Shown here in pieces: positions 20,595-31,100 of a stretch of 64,000 nucleotides of DNA (position 1 is the first letter of the stretch; each line of letters opens with the position of its first letter). A program made the translations under genes and the position numbers. The stretch is from NCBI RefSeq assembly GCF_032118995.1, contig NC_092648.1, positions 1,627,001-1,691,000 of the forward strand. Direction: 5' to 3'. The DNA comes from Asterias amurensis. Taxonomy: Eukaryota > Echinodermata > Asteroidea > Forcipulatida > Asteriidae. The notes beneath the pieces were generated by a model, which was not told the DNA's origin, did not search any database, and worked only from the letters and a program-made list of their open reading frames with translations.

Positions 20595-22147
20595 CTTTCC
20601 GTTGTTATTGATTATTAATGTTTAAGTCTTCGACTTTGCTCAGGGCCAGTTGTCATGGTTGTTGGATGTCCTTCCATATACCACAAGTGAGTCGATCATG
20701 ACATGACAGCACTGCTTTGTCCTTTGTTGTGATTTAGGTTCTACCTCTAATTGGATTGGCAGTTACTGTTTACGCTTCAGAGTGAGCTAAGCCTGAGGCT
20801 GGCCGACAACAATGTCATTGTCAAACTCAAATGATGAATAAATGACTGAGCAGAGAGTGCGGAGGAGAGGGGATGACAAGGCAGCAGGCCGAGGAGGAGT
20901 GAAGAGTGACAGATTGAGCAATTTTGCATTTACATTTTTGTACTCACTGACTCAACTAACCAGCTGTCGATCAAACGCACATCCAGTCAAAGTTTCATCC
21001 TAGCTTAAATTCTGCATACGGTCAACACTCTATCTCTCTTATTCTACGACAACAATGACAAAAATATATCCTTCTCCATCAGCCAACATTAATTAACAAA
21101 GTTGCCATGCAAAACCACGGACGCCATTACAAAGTAAAAAAATAAAAAATAAAAACATCTACATAGCGCCCTCTCTAGTCAGATGCATGGCTTGGGCGGG
21201 GCGAGGGAGGGAAAAGAGGGGTAGTTTGATTGCGTTTGTTTACACCTCGGCTCGGTTTTATAAATTTTGTTTGGCCAACTTCTTTACCAAATAAATCAAA
21301 CGAGCAGGCCACCAGCTATAATAGTGTAAACTGAATGGAATGCTTGCTGGTACCCTGTTTCTGCTAAGCATGACTTTTCTGTGCTAAGCAAGTTTTTTGT
21401 GCTTACAGACCTTTCTGAAATTTGGCTCTGGTTGCTTGGTTTCTGCATGGAGGTAGAATTAGGTTTCTGCATGGATTTTTCTCTCATAATAGCAAATAAA
21501 CCCCAACCCCCACCACCAACAAAAAAATACAAATGGTAACAAGAGTTTCCTTAGTGAAAAAAATAACCCCAACACAACCCAAAACAAAGTAGAGGCACAA
21601 CAACCCACTCCACCTACATCTACAAATTCTTTGTACGTTTTTGAAATTGTCCTTTGCACTCCCTGTTTTCTCCAAGGGAGCTGAGAGGGTCATAGGAGTG
21701 AGTTAATGAGCAGAGACCAGAAGAAATAATGTTGGAAGCGCTTTGAGACGCCCTTGGGTGTGAAAAGCGCTATATAAAAATCGAGGAACGACAAAAAGTA
21801 CAGTGAGCCTAACATTTCCTGACATTAAATAAATATTTTCCATAAATAAGATTGAAACAAACAAAAGTGTTAAATACATTGTTATTTATTCACACAACAC
21901 TAACAAGTAACAAGCATTACAAAATCAGTTCAAAAACACTACAAACTTTGTAAAAAAGAAATTGTACATTACAACTTTAGTTTTCTTTTATAAACAGTAC
22001 TTATTTTGTCTCAAAACAGTCTTAAATTTGGAAATTAATTGATTCAGACGCACAATGAGTGAGATATTAAAACTACATAGGCCTACACTGTGAGGTTCTT
22101 CAGAAGTGTCATAAGTATCCGATTTGCTAAGATCTTTCGTGATTTAA
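20595..22147. other. Intergenic stretch with repeat fragments
   Basis: It holds the upstream region of the ZDHHC22-like gene, a GCTTAGCA-type repeat at 21320-21425, and a SINE tail at 21660-21790 (AAGCGCTTTGAGACGCCC, AAAAGCGCTATATAAAAA). No exons recognised. Confidence 0.55.
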
Positions 22148-22467
22148 AGGAACGTTACAGAATTGGTAAGAAACAAAAATTGTGAAGATCACAATATTTC
22201 TGTCTAAAATTTAATATTTGATGAGAAATAAATAATCTAATTTCGCATTTAGTGTAGAGTTTATTACTCAGGGAGCGTTTTATTCATTTTTGTTTTGGTA
22301 TCGATGCAATTGTGCAAAATTTGTAATCGGTTTTCAATGTTCTCTCAGATGGCCAATCGATCTTAAACTTCTACAGGTTTGTCAGTTTATGTATATGGTG
22401 GATTACATGAAGTGTTTACAATGCCAGCAACTTATTTGCTAACAAAAACCAATTCTGTAATGTTCCT
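22148..22467. mobile_element. TTAA-flanked MITE, subfamily B
   Basis: TTAA on both sides. The ends are AGGAACGTTACAGAATTGG and CCAATTCTGTAATGTTCCT. The inner core ACAGGTTTGTCAGTTTATGT matches subfamilies A and C. A partial copy is at 45138-45506. Confidence 0.88.
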
Positions 22468-23269
22468 TTAACCTATCCATTGTTTTAACTCCATATAAAT
22501 GTTGATGTACAATGTACACAATAAAACTAAAATCTGAAAATACATGGCGTTACCGCAAACCAAATATATACAAAAGCATCATTTAAACAAATTGACTTTT
22601 ACAATGAATACAGCTCTCTCAAAACCTTTATGGCATTCAAAACGGTACATCTTTGTAAGTGATTTCAAACTAATAAATACTTTGTCACAAAATGTTCCAC
22701 CAGCTACATGTACATGTATACAATGTACATGTAGGAAAACAAGTCCAGTGTTTTATGTTTGTTTCGACGTCACAGGTTTCCAATGCACAAAAACCATCGA
22801 TAATGGAAAACCCTGTGAACCGTTACTACATGTATGATAATATAATGCATATTGAATTACATGAGAGTTTCTCCCTAAGCTCGTACATGTATTATTAACT
22901 CAGTAAGCATGTCCATGTACATAAATATGATATGCCTATAGATGCAGTTCATTTGATAAATAAATCATGAACTGTGCATTTAGCTATATCTTACTCTAAA
23001 GGGGGACTGCCTAATGATACCTACTGCAGTTATGGCACACTACTTTTTGAAGATTTAAATGTTCATTTGAAAACTTGAAAACAAAACACTGCAACAATTA
23101 GCTAAAAGATGCAAATGAGTTACATGTATTGTCAGCAAAAGTATGTTAATGGTGTTGTTGTTGTTGTTTTGGTGAGGGGGGGGGGGTTGAAGTATTATCA
23201 TCTGTTAAAAATTTGTTCAGATAAAATCAACTCAAAATTGGTTGGTCTTAATAGGTTGACGCATCTATA

Positions 23270-23430
23270 TAATCCAGGCCTGACACTTCATAGAAGCAAT
23301 GAAGGCAATTGTCTCCATGCCTGGTCCATGCCTTGGTGGCCTTGAAATGCTCTGCAGCAGAAATGTACAAGATTTCTATAGTGCCCTTTACCAAGGAGAA
23401 AATGCCTTGGTGCCCTTGCCCTTTCCAAAA
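23270..23430 (-). repeat. Dispersed repeat, GCCTCCGTGAAGTATCAGGCC family
   Basis: The minus strand reads AAAGGGCAAGGGCACCAAGG, AGGGCACTATAG and then AGTGTCAGGCCTGG. Copies are at 27960-28120, 31005-31175, 35135-35230, 52690-52760 and 61930-62080. Non-coding. Confidence 0.6.
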
Positions 23431-23475
23431 CGAAGCATGACATGCCTGATAATCTGTATCAATTGGTTTTATATG

Positions 23476-24360
23476 CTAATATCCTTTTAATTCTTTGGGT
23501 TTGTTCCAAACGATCCCGTCACTAGTCTGCTTCTGCGGAATAGGAACGAGAAACGCCAGCCACCAATAGCTCCCAAAGATTTCTTGCAAATTCCTCTGAG
23601 GGCCTCGACTGTAGGTTGTCACTCTGTGCGAGAACTCGTAAGACGTCTGGCAATGAAGAGCGCGCTGGAAATGAAAAGTGAAGAACCCTATGCAGCCGAA
23701 TCCCAGCATCAAACACATGTAGAAGAGGGCAAGTATACCGAAAAGATGCGATGGGGTGTATCCCAACACCCACTTGGTTGTGGCGATGGGGAAGAAATAA
23801 CAGTAAAAGTCCAGGGAGAGAAATGTTGCAAAGTACTGGTTAAGATATGTGAAAAAACACACTGCAGCATGGAGGGCTGATATAGACGCGTAGAAGAGAA
23901 ACACAAGGAAGTATCGTTGGTTGAAATGACCGATGCACGCTCCGAGAAAGAAGCAATGTTGGTCTCGTTTCAGGATGCAATGCTTGCAGACCGAGCAGTG
24001 ATGGGTTCTCGGTGGGCTGTACTGCTGGCACGGCACGCAGTATCCCCAACCCTTCGAAGAGGCTTCCTCCGTAACGATCCCCTCTGTAGATGTGTAGCGA
24101 GATTTCTTTGACAGGCAAATGAGGTAGTTCAGCATCATATTGAAATAAGCAACGACGAAGAACCACCATTGGAAACGCATCCACCCGAGGTTTTCAGACA
24201 GTATACTTGGGATGATAACGAAAAGGTTGACGTAGAAAACCAGCAGGGAGACCACCCAGTAGTACCCCACACCACCGATGTTAGCAATGAGCATTAGTCT
24301 TTTCGCAGTAGGCTCTGTAAAAAACGACAGCCACTCCTTCAACTTTGCTCCGACATCCAT
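23476..24360 (-). CDS. DHHC-family palmitoyltransferase with DQHC motif, ZDHHC24-like
   Basis: 294 residues from MDVGAKLKEW. That start is chosen because a splice acceptor (CTCCACAG) lies just upstream at 24370-24372, so earlier in-frame ATGs are intronic. A matching donor, GAGCAAA|GTAAGT, lies at 24840, giving a non-coding first exon above 24841. Membrane segments lie at about 22-47 and 60-80. The zinc domain THHCSVCKHCILKRDQHCFF then carries DQHC where most members have DHHC; human ZDHHC13 is a known enzyme with DQHC, so this does not by itself mean loss of activity. Two more membrane segments follow, then NLQEIFGSYWWLAFLVP and a SDGIVW end reminiscent of ZDHHC24. Predicted to be a four-pass ER/Golgi membrane S-acyltransferase. 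Divergent neighbour of UBAC2. Confidence 0.88.
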   Translation of the reverse strand: MDVGAKLKEWLSFFTEPTAKRLMLIANIGGVGYYWVVSLLVFYVNLFVIIPSILSENLGWMRFQWWFFVVAYFNMMLNYLICLSKKSRYTSTEGIVTEEASSKGWGYCVPCQQYSPPRTHHCSVCKHCILKRDQHCFFLGACIGHFNQRYFLVFLFYASISALHAAVCFFTYLNQYFATFLSLDFYCYFFPIATTKWVLGYTPSHLFGILALFYMCLMLGFGCIGFFTFHFQRALHCQTSYEFSHRVTTYSRGPQRNLQEIFGSYWWLAFLVPIPQKQTSDGIVWNKPKELKGY

Positions 24361-24840
24361 CTTGAGGGTCTGTGGAGGAACAACATGATTACAATTAAAA
24401 AACATGGTACTAGAGTTGGTTGAACAGTTAAAGTTCAACTTTACCACAACTTAATATAGTTTGTTCACTTTGATTTGAAAAAGTGAACAACTGTATAGGG
24501 TGTAAAACAGGAAAACGCTGACCTCCAACGATAATTTCTATGGCGATTTAATGAATTGCACAAATCAATTGTGGTTCAGTAACTACACTAGCTAGGACAC
24601 GAGTAGAGTCAGTCAGAGTTAGTACTACTACACTAGTGTAGCACTGTAGTAGACAACAACAGTACACTCTTAAAACGAAATATATAAAATAAAAAACAAA
24701 AAACATTTTACATAGTTTTTTTACTTGAATATACGGATACTTACATATACAACAATTGCAATGGATGACAGAGCAAGGACAGAGCAAGGATGGGACAACA
24801 ACTGAACTGGAACTAGATGAAACAAACGTAGAGAACTTAC

Positions 24841-25140
24841 TTTGCTCTTTTTCTCCGCCCGGCTCTTGAGTGTCAAATTAAGAAAATAATAAACAGCGCC
24901 CTCATCGGTGGTCTTTTATCTCTCAGACTCAAATATAAAGTGTACCCAGACTTCAACGCACTAAGAGAAATGAGCTAGGCAAATGGAGGACCTGGCTGTT
25001 CTCAGAAAAGGGGAAAAACTGCGATCGGGAGCATCGCCGGTGATCAAAAGGTTGTGATCGCTTTAATTTTATGAAAGAAAAACTACAACATTTGTTAGAT
25101 TTCTGGAATAAAAAGTGACATTGGATGTGGGGAATCGAAG
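24841..25140. promoter_or_regulatory. Shared promoter region of the ZDHHC24-like gene and UBAC2
   Basis: The non-coding first exon of the minus-strand gene ends at 24841, and the UBAC2 start codon is at 25141 on the other strand. Both transcription starts must therefore lie within or close to this 300 bp, a head-to-head arrangement typical of bidirectional promoters. No clear TATA box at the expected sites. A small upstream ORF overlaps the UBAC2 start (25125-25160). Confidence 0.55.
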
Positions 25141-28100
25141 ATGTGGTCGCAGTACAGTAACTTTGGATTTTGTGAGTATTTTCTCGCCACGAAAACTGTG
25201 TCGTGTGTGATGATTGATTAGTAAATGGGACTGCGATAATTGATTGTGTACAATTGAATGGGAAGTGGGAGTGAGTCGAGTTGTTCACATACATAATACA
25301 CATAACAAACACTACACACCACAGGCACCCAGCACAGCACCGGACACAAGTGACACAGTATGCACAAATTTACTTCTCCACTCCATTCATTTTAGGGAAT
25401 TATATTATTAACCATAATTAATATCACAAATTCACAGCAGGTTCCAAAAATAAAGAATCTGATCTGCGATTTCGCGATTCAGAACGGCAAAATGCGTTGT
25501 GGGTCGGCAGAGGGGGCATTTGACGACCGCATGACGTGCGCACGCATGTCCTGTATCTGTGTGGGTTCAATTCAACATTACAGCCCCCCCCCCCCCCCTC
25601 TCTTGATTACGATATTTTGCTATTCGCAATAAACCTTCGTAATCTTTAGTTTTGCCGGAATAATCTGTATTTGGAATACACAATATGACAGACGCTACTG
25701 TATCGTTTCAATAATGCTTCCAAATCAACTTTTCAGGAATAACCACTAATATTTCATCAAATCAAATTAAAATGATTTTCAAATTGCTTGAAATTAATAG
25801 CGTTTTTTTTTTTTACTATTATCCTGCTGTACTAAACCAAGTAAGTTTTTATTGCCAGGTATGTTTTTAAGCTTGTGGTACGGTAGTAATAGTATGTAAA
25901 ACATGTACTCAAACTTGACTAATCAGCTGATTGTCTGTTTTTAATCTCAGATAAAACTCCAGTCAGCAAGGGGTTTCTTTCCTGTGTGGGTTGTCTATCA
26001 GTCCTTCTGTTCATCCTTGGTCCAAGCTACCAGCAGTTCTTTGCTTATACAACGGAATCATTGACAGAGAAGCTAGAGGTAAGTCAGAGAAGGGGGAGGG
26101 GGTAGGGGGTCTGGGCCAAGCTACCAGCAGTTCTTTGCTTATACAACAGAATCATTGACGGACAAGCTAGAGGTAAGTCAGAGGAGGGAAGGGGGTAGGG
26201 GGTCTGGGCCAAGCTACCAGCAGTTCTTTGCTTATACAACAGAATCATTGACGGACAAGCTAGAGGTAAGTCAGAGGAGGGAAGGGGGTAGGGGGTCTGG
26301 GCCAAGCTACCAGCAGTTCTTTGCTTATACAATGGAATCATTGATGGAGAAGCTAGAGGTAAGTCAGAGGAGGGAAGGGGGTAGGGGGTCTGGGCCAAGC
26401 TACCAGCAGTTCTTTGCTTATACAATGGAATCATTGATGGAGAAGCTAGAGGTAAGTCAGAGAAGGGGGAGGGGGTAGGGGGTCTGGGCCAAGCTACCAG
26501 CAGTTCTTTGCTTATACAATGGAATCATTGATGGAGAAGCTAGAGGTAAGTCAGAGAAGGGGGAGGGGGTAGGGGGTCTGGGCCAAGCTACCAGCAGTTC
26601 TTTGCTTATACAACAGAATCATTGACGGACAAGCTAGAGGTAAGTCAGAGGAGGGAAGGGGGTAGGGGGTCTGGGCCAAGCTACCAGCAGTTCTTTGCTT
26701 ATACAACAGAATCATTGACGGACAAGCTAGAGGTAAGTCAGAGGAGGGAAGGGGGTAGGGGGTCTGGGCCAAGCTACCAGCAGTTCTTTGCTTATACAAT
26801 GGAATCATTGATGGAGAAGCTAGAGGTAAGTCAGAGGAGGGAAGGGGGTAGGGGGTCTGGGCCAAGCTACCAGCAGTTCTTTGCTTATACAACAGAATCA
26901 TTGACGGACAAGCTAGAGGTAAGTCAGAGGAGGGAAGGGGGTAGGGGGTCTGGGCCAAGCTACCAGCAGTTCTTTGCTTATACAATGGAATCATTGATGG
27001 AGAAGCTAGAGGTAAGTCAGAGGAGGGAAGGGGGTAGGGGGTCTGGGCCAAGCTACCAGCAGTTCTTTGCTTATACAATGGAATCATTGATGGAGAAGCT
27101 AGAGGTAAGTCAGAGAAGGGGGAGGGGGTAGGGGGTCTGGGCCAAGCTACCAGCAGTTCTTTGCTTATACAATGGAATCATTGATGGAGAAGCTAGAGGT
27201 AAGTCAGAGAAGGGGGAGGGGGTAGGGGGTCTGGGCCAAGCTACCAGCAGTTCTTTGCTTATACAATGGAATCATTGATGGAGAAGCTAGAGGTAAGTCA
27301 GAGAAGGGGGAGGGGGTAGGGGGTCTGGGCCAAGCTACCAGCAGTTCTTTGCTTATACAATGGAATCATTGATGGAGAAGCTAGAGGTAAGTCAGAGAAG
27401 GGGGAGGGGGTAGGGGGTCTGGGCCAAGCTACCAGCAGTTCTTTGCTTATACAATGGAATCATTGATGGAGAAGCTAGAGGTAAGTCAGAGAAGGGGGAG
27501 GGGGTAGGGGGTCTGGGCCAAGCTACCAGCAGTTCTTTGGTTATACAACAGAATCATTGACGGACAAGCTAGAAGTAAGCCTGGGGGGGGGGGGCCAAGT
27601 TGGTTATCGTGGTCAAGTGGTTAGGACTGCAGGACTTGCAATCACAAGGAAGGTTGTGGGTTCGAATCCCCCAGCTAACCACTGTTTTCACAATGACTAG
27701 AATAAATATTGTCGTCTAGTTACTTAAGTTAATTAATCACAATTTCTTGATTTGTGTAATTTATAATCATAGACCTTCAACCAATGTTTGTACAAGTATG
27801 AGAGAGATTGGCTGTTGCCAGCTTGGTGTTTACATCCCCTTTTGGGTTGCCGAACTCCCTCGATGGGAAGATCATTCAAACAAACAAACAAACAAGCAAA
27901 CAAACAAGTACGTATGGTTAAGGCTGTCGGCTACGATGACACTAAGCCTTTTAAGCAACCCAGTCATAGCCATTGTGCAGGCCTGATACTTCACGGAGAC
28001 AACAAAGCCGATTGCCTACATGTCCCCATAGTCACTGCCTTGGTGCCCTTGAAATAATCCAGTAAACAACTTACAATTTCCTCATGGGGTGCCCTTTATC

Positions 28101-31100
28101 AAGCAGAAAAAAGGCACTGCCCTTTCAAAAACAAGACATCCACTTTCATTGTGTTCATAAGCCTGAAACCCAAAGTCCGAACGTCCCACACAGTAAGATT
28201 CAGAAAGACCAACGCGCAAGGACCACTACAGGACCACTTCGGTAGCACTCAAGTAATTTTTCAAACAATATCTTATGACCCCAATGAGAAAAAGTGAACA
28301 CTTAAATGTGAATGACTTTTCTTCTTCTTGGAGATTGACTGGAACTGGTTACCTTTAACTTGCCTGTTGTGACATGGCCCATAGTTTTTGAAAAGTGTTT
28401 ATAGTTTTAGGTGATACTGTTGTGCATACTGATTATGAACTATGTCATATTTTATATTTTTGTGGCTTTTAGATATGGCGTCTTGTGACCAGCAAGTTGG
28501 TATTTTTGGACACGAGGAATCTTCTTCTTGGTTTGCTGCTGATGTACAACTTCCGAGTATTTGAAAAACGCTACGGATCAACAAAGTTTGCAGTGAGTTG
28601 GTACCAATAATCTAAGCCCCTCCCATCATAGTAACTTTCAACCAATGGTAGTGGTTGTAGCATCAACCAAATAGCCAGAGCGCGCTTTCATTTTCTTATG
28701 GGATTTGAAGGTGTTCAGATTTTGGTGGGGGTATTGGGGCTTGTGTGTGCAGTGGTGATTGGTCAGTGCATTTAACGATGAAGCTGAATGGTTTGGTCTG
28801 TTTAAACACTCCTACTGTCTGACCATTCAGTATCTTTCACTGTGGTTTTGAATGAAAGATAAACTATAGCAGCCTGCAATATGATATGCAGTGGATGCAT
28901 ACTGTACAGATCTGTACAGTAAGCCAACCCTCCTACTGTCTGACCATTCAATATCATCCACTCTGGTTCTAAGTGACTATTAGGCCTGGGCGAATTATTC
29001 GAATATCCGGTTAATGGCGAATAGGTTTTCCTATCCGTAACCGCGAATGCCTTTTTTTTCTTAACCGGATATCCGCATAGGGCGCGAATACCTATTTACA
29101 AACCGGATAATTCTGTAATTACAACCGAGTAACCGGATATTCTTTAATATCTGAATATCCGCGGACGTCGGGCGACAACTGATATGAATGTTTTCTCTGA
29201 ATCCTTATGAAACTTCTATTAAGACAGCATAAAGCAGCATATATTAAGTATTTAACTATGCTCACCTCCGCGAAGAGTTAAAACAATGACATTTCTGACG
29301 TAATTTGTTCAAAGATTACAAATGTTTTCCTTCACGTAGAGTCAATCACGATCAAAAGAAAAAGCAAATCGCCATCTTTAAATTAGATCCGGTCATTTTT
29401 ATGAATGAACCAAGTGACTAGGGCTGGGCGAATTATTCGAATATTCGGTTAATGGCGAATAGGTTTTCCTATCCGTAACCGCGAATGCCTTTTTTTTCTT
29501 AACCGGATATCCGCATAGGGCGCGAATAGCTATTTATAAACCGGATAGTTCTGTAATTACAACCAAGTAACCGGATATTCTTTAATATCCGAATATCCGC
29601 GGACGTCGGGCGACAACTGACATGAATGTTTTGACTGAATCCTAATGAAACTTCTATTAAGACAGCATAAAACAGCATAAATTAAGTATTTAACTATGCT
29701 CACCTCCGTGAAGAGTTAAAACAATGACATTTCTGACGTAATTTGTTCAAAAATTACAAAAGTTTTCCTTCACGTAGAGTCATCCACGATCAAAAGAAAA
29801 AGCAAATCGCCATCTTTAAATTAGATCTGGTCATTTTTATGAATGAACCGAGTGACACTGTCTGAAACTAATATCAATCCGCCCAGAAGATCTCATTCAC
29901 AAACGAACAGCGCCCTCTAGCGACAAAAAAAAAATATTTTTTTTTATTTTTTTTTTTTATAGCGCCCCGGATAGTTGGCCAGCGGTATCCGAATAACATA
30001 ATTTCACTATTCGCCCAGCACTACAAGTGACACTGTCTAAAACTAATATCAATTCGCCCATATGATCTCATTCACAAACGAACAGCGCCCTCTAGCGGCA
30101 AAAAAAATGTAAAAAATATATATATATATATATTTTTTTTTAAATAGCGCCCTCTAGCGGCGAAAAAAACTATTCGAATATCCGGTTAATTTCGGATAGT
30201 TGGCCAGCGGTATCCGAATAACAAAATTTCACTATTCGCCCAGCACTAGTGACTATGCCAGCCTATTTATCGATAGTTTGCAGTAAATGCATCTACCCAA
30301 TACACAGTCAACCCTCCTACAATTTGACCATTCAATGACCACTGTTTGGAATGACAGATACATAATTGCCAGCTTGCAATTTGATACACACACATATAAA
30401 CTGTTAGTTCTATGTAGACCTTTCAACTTTATGGTTTCAAGTAGTAGGGAAAATGTAACAAGAGTAGGAGGGTCAAGGCAGCATGTACCCTCCACTTGAA
30501 CTTCATAATTATTCCCTTGTCTTCCACAGTGGTTAAGAGTTGTAAACAAGAGAAAAAATGTTGAGTTAATTTTGAATGTAAAATGTTTTTTTATATTAAT
30601 TTTCAGTCGTATTTGCTTGCCAATGGTGTTTTGACGACATTTTTAGAGGTCGCTGCACTCTTCGCTGTGCAGAACTATCAACAAGGGAGCATCCCAATCC
30701 ACTGGACCCCAGGACCGTGAGTGTTTTAAAGTTTAAAAAAATATGTCATAAAAAAAATACTTTTTTAATAACTTTTAGCTGCTTTTGTAAAATTTCCATG
30801 GTCAGCTGTAATGTTCTGGATTTAAAAGTCTTTAAATTTTAAGGAGCGCATTGGATACAATTACTGGAATGAACTACAAAGTGACGTCGCTTTGATGCTC
30901 CCTTTTAGCAGTGTCCTGTATTAATGGGAAGATACAAGGTTTGGTAGTCACTCTTAAAATAATGGCAATACAAACTTACAAGGTTAGAAAGTACAGCAGC
31001 AGGGCTGTATGCTTCGTTTTTGAAAGGGCAAGGGCACCAAGGCAATTTCTTCTTGGCAAAGGGCACCCTATGAGGAAATTACAAATTTGTACTGTAGCAT

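Larger units (their letters stand above)
28800..30510 (+). repeat. GTCTGACCATTCA minisatellite split by a transposon
   Basis: Units carrying CCTCCTACTGTCTGACCATT, TTTTGAATGA-AGATAAACTA and GCCAGCCTGCAAT-type pieces lie at 28800-28980 and resume at 30249 up to about 30390. The hAT element at 28981-30248 splits them. The same family is at 34620-35100, 54760-55400 and 56065-56660. Confidence 0.8.

Noticed and set aside
23584-23880. 98-codon plus-strand frame
   Set aside because: Antisense to the ZDHHC24-like coding exon, whose membrane domains and zinc motif settle the strand.
26084-27131. Long repetitive reading frames on both strands within the UBAC2 array
   Set aside because: The 93-bp unit is a multiple of three and has no stop in these frames. 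They repeat exon and intron sequence and have no independent start context.
27602-27680. Functional tRNA gene
   Set aside because: A and B boxes are good, but the anticodon stem does not pair and the acceptor has a mismatch. Better read as a SINE head or pseudo-tRNA.
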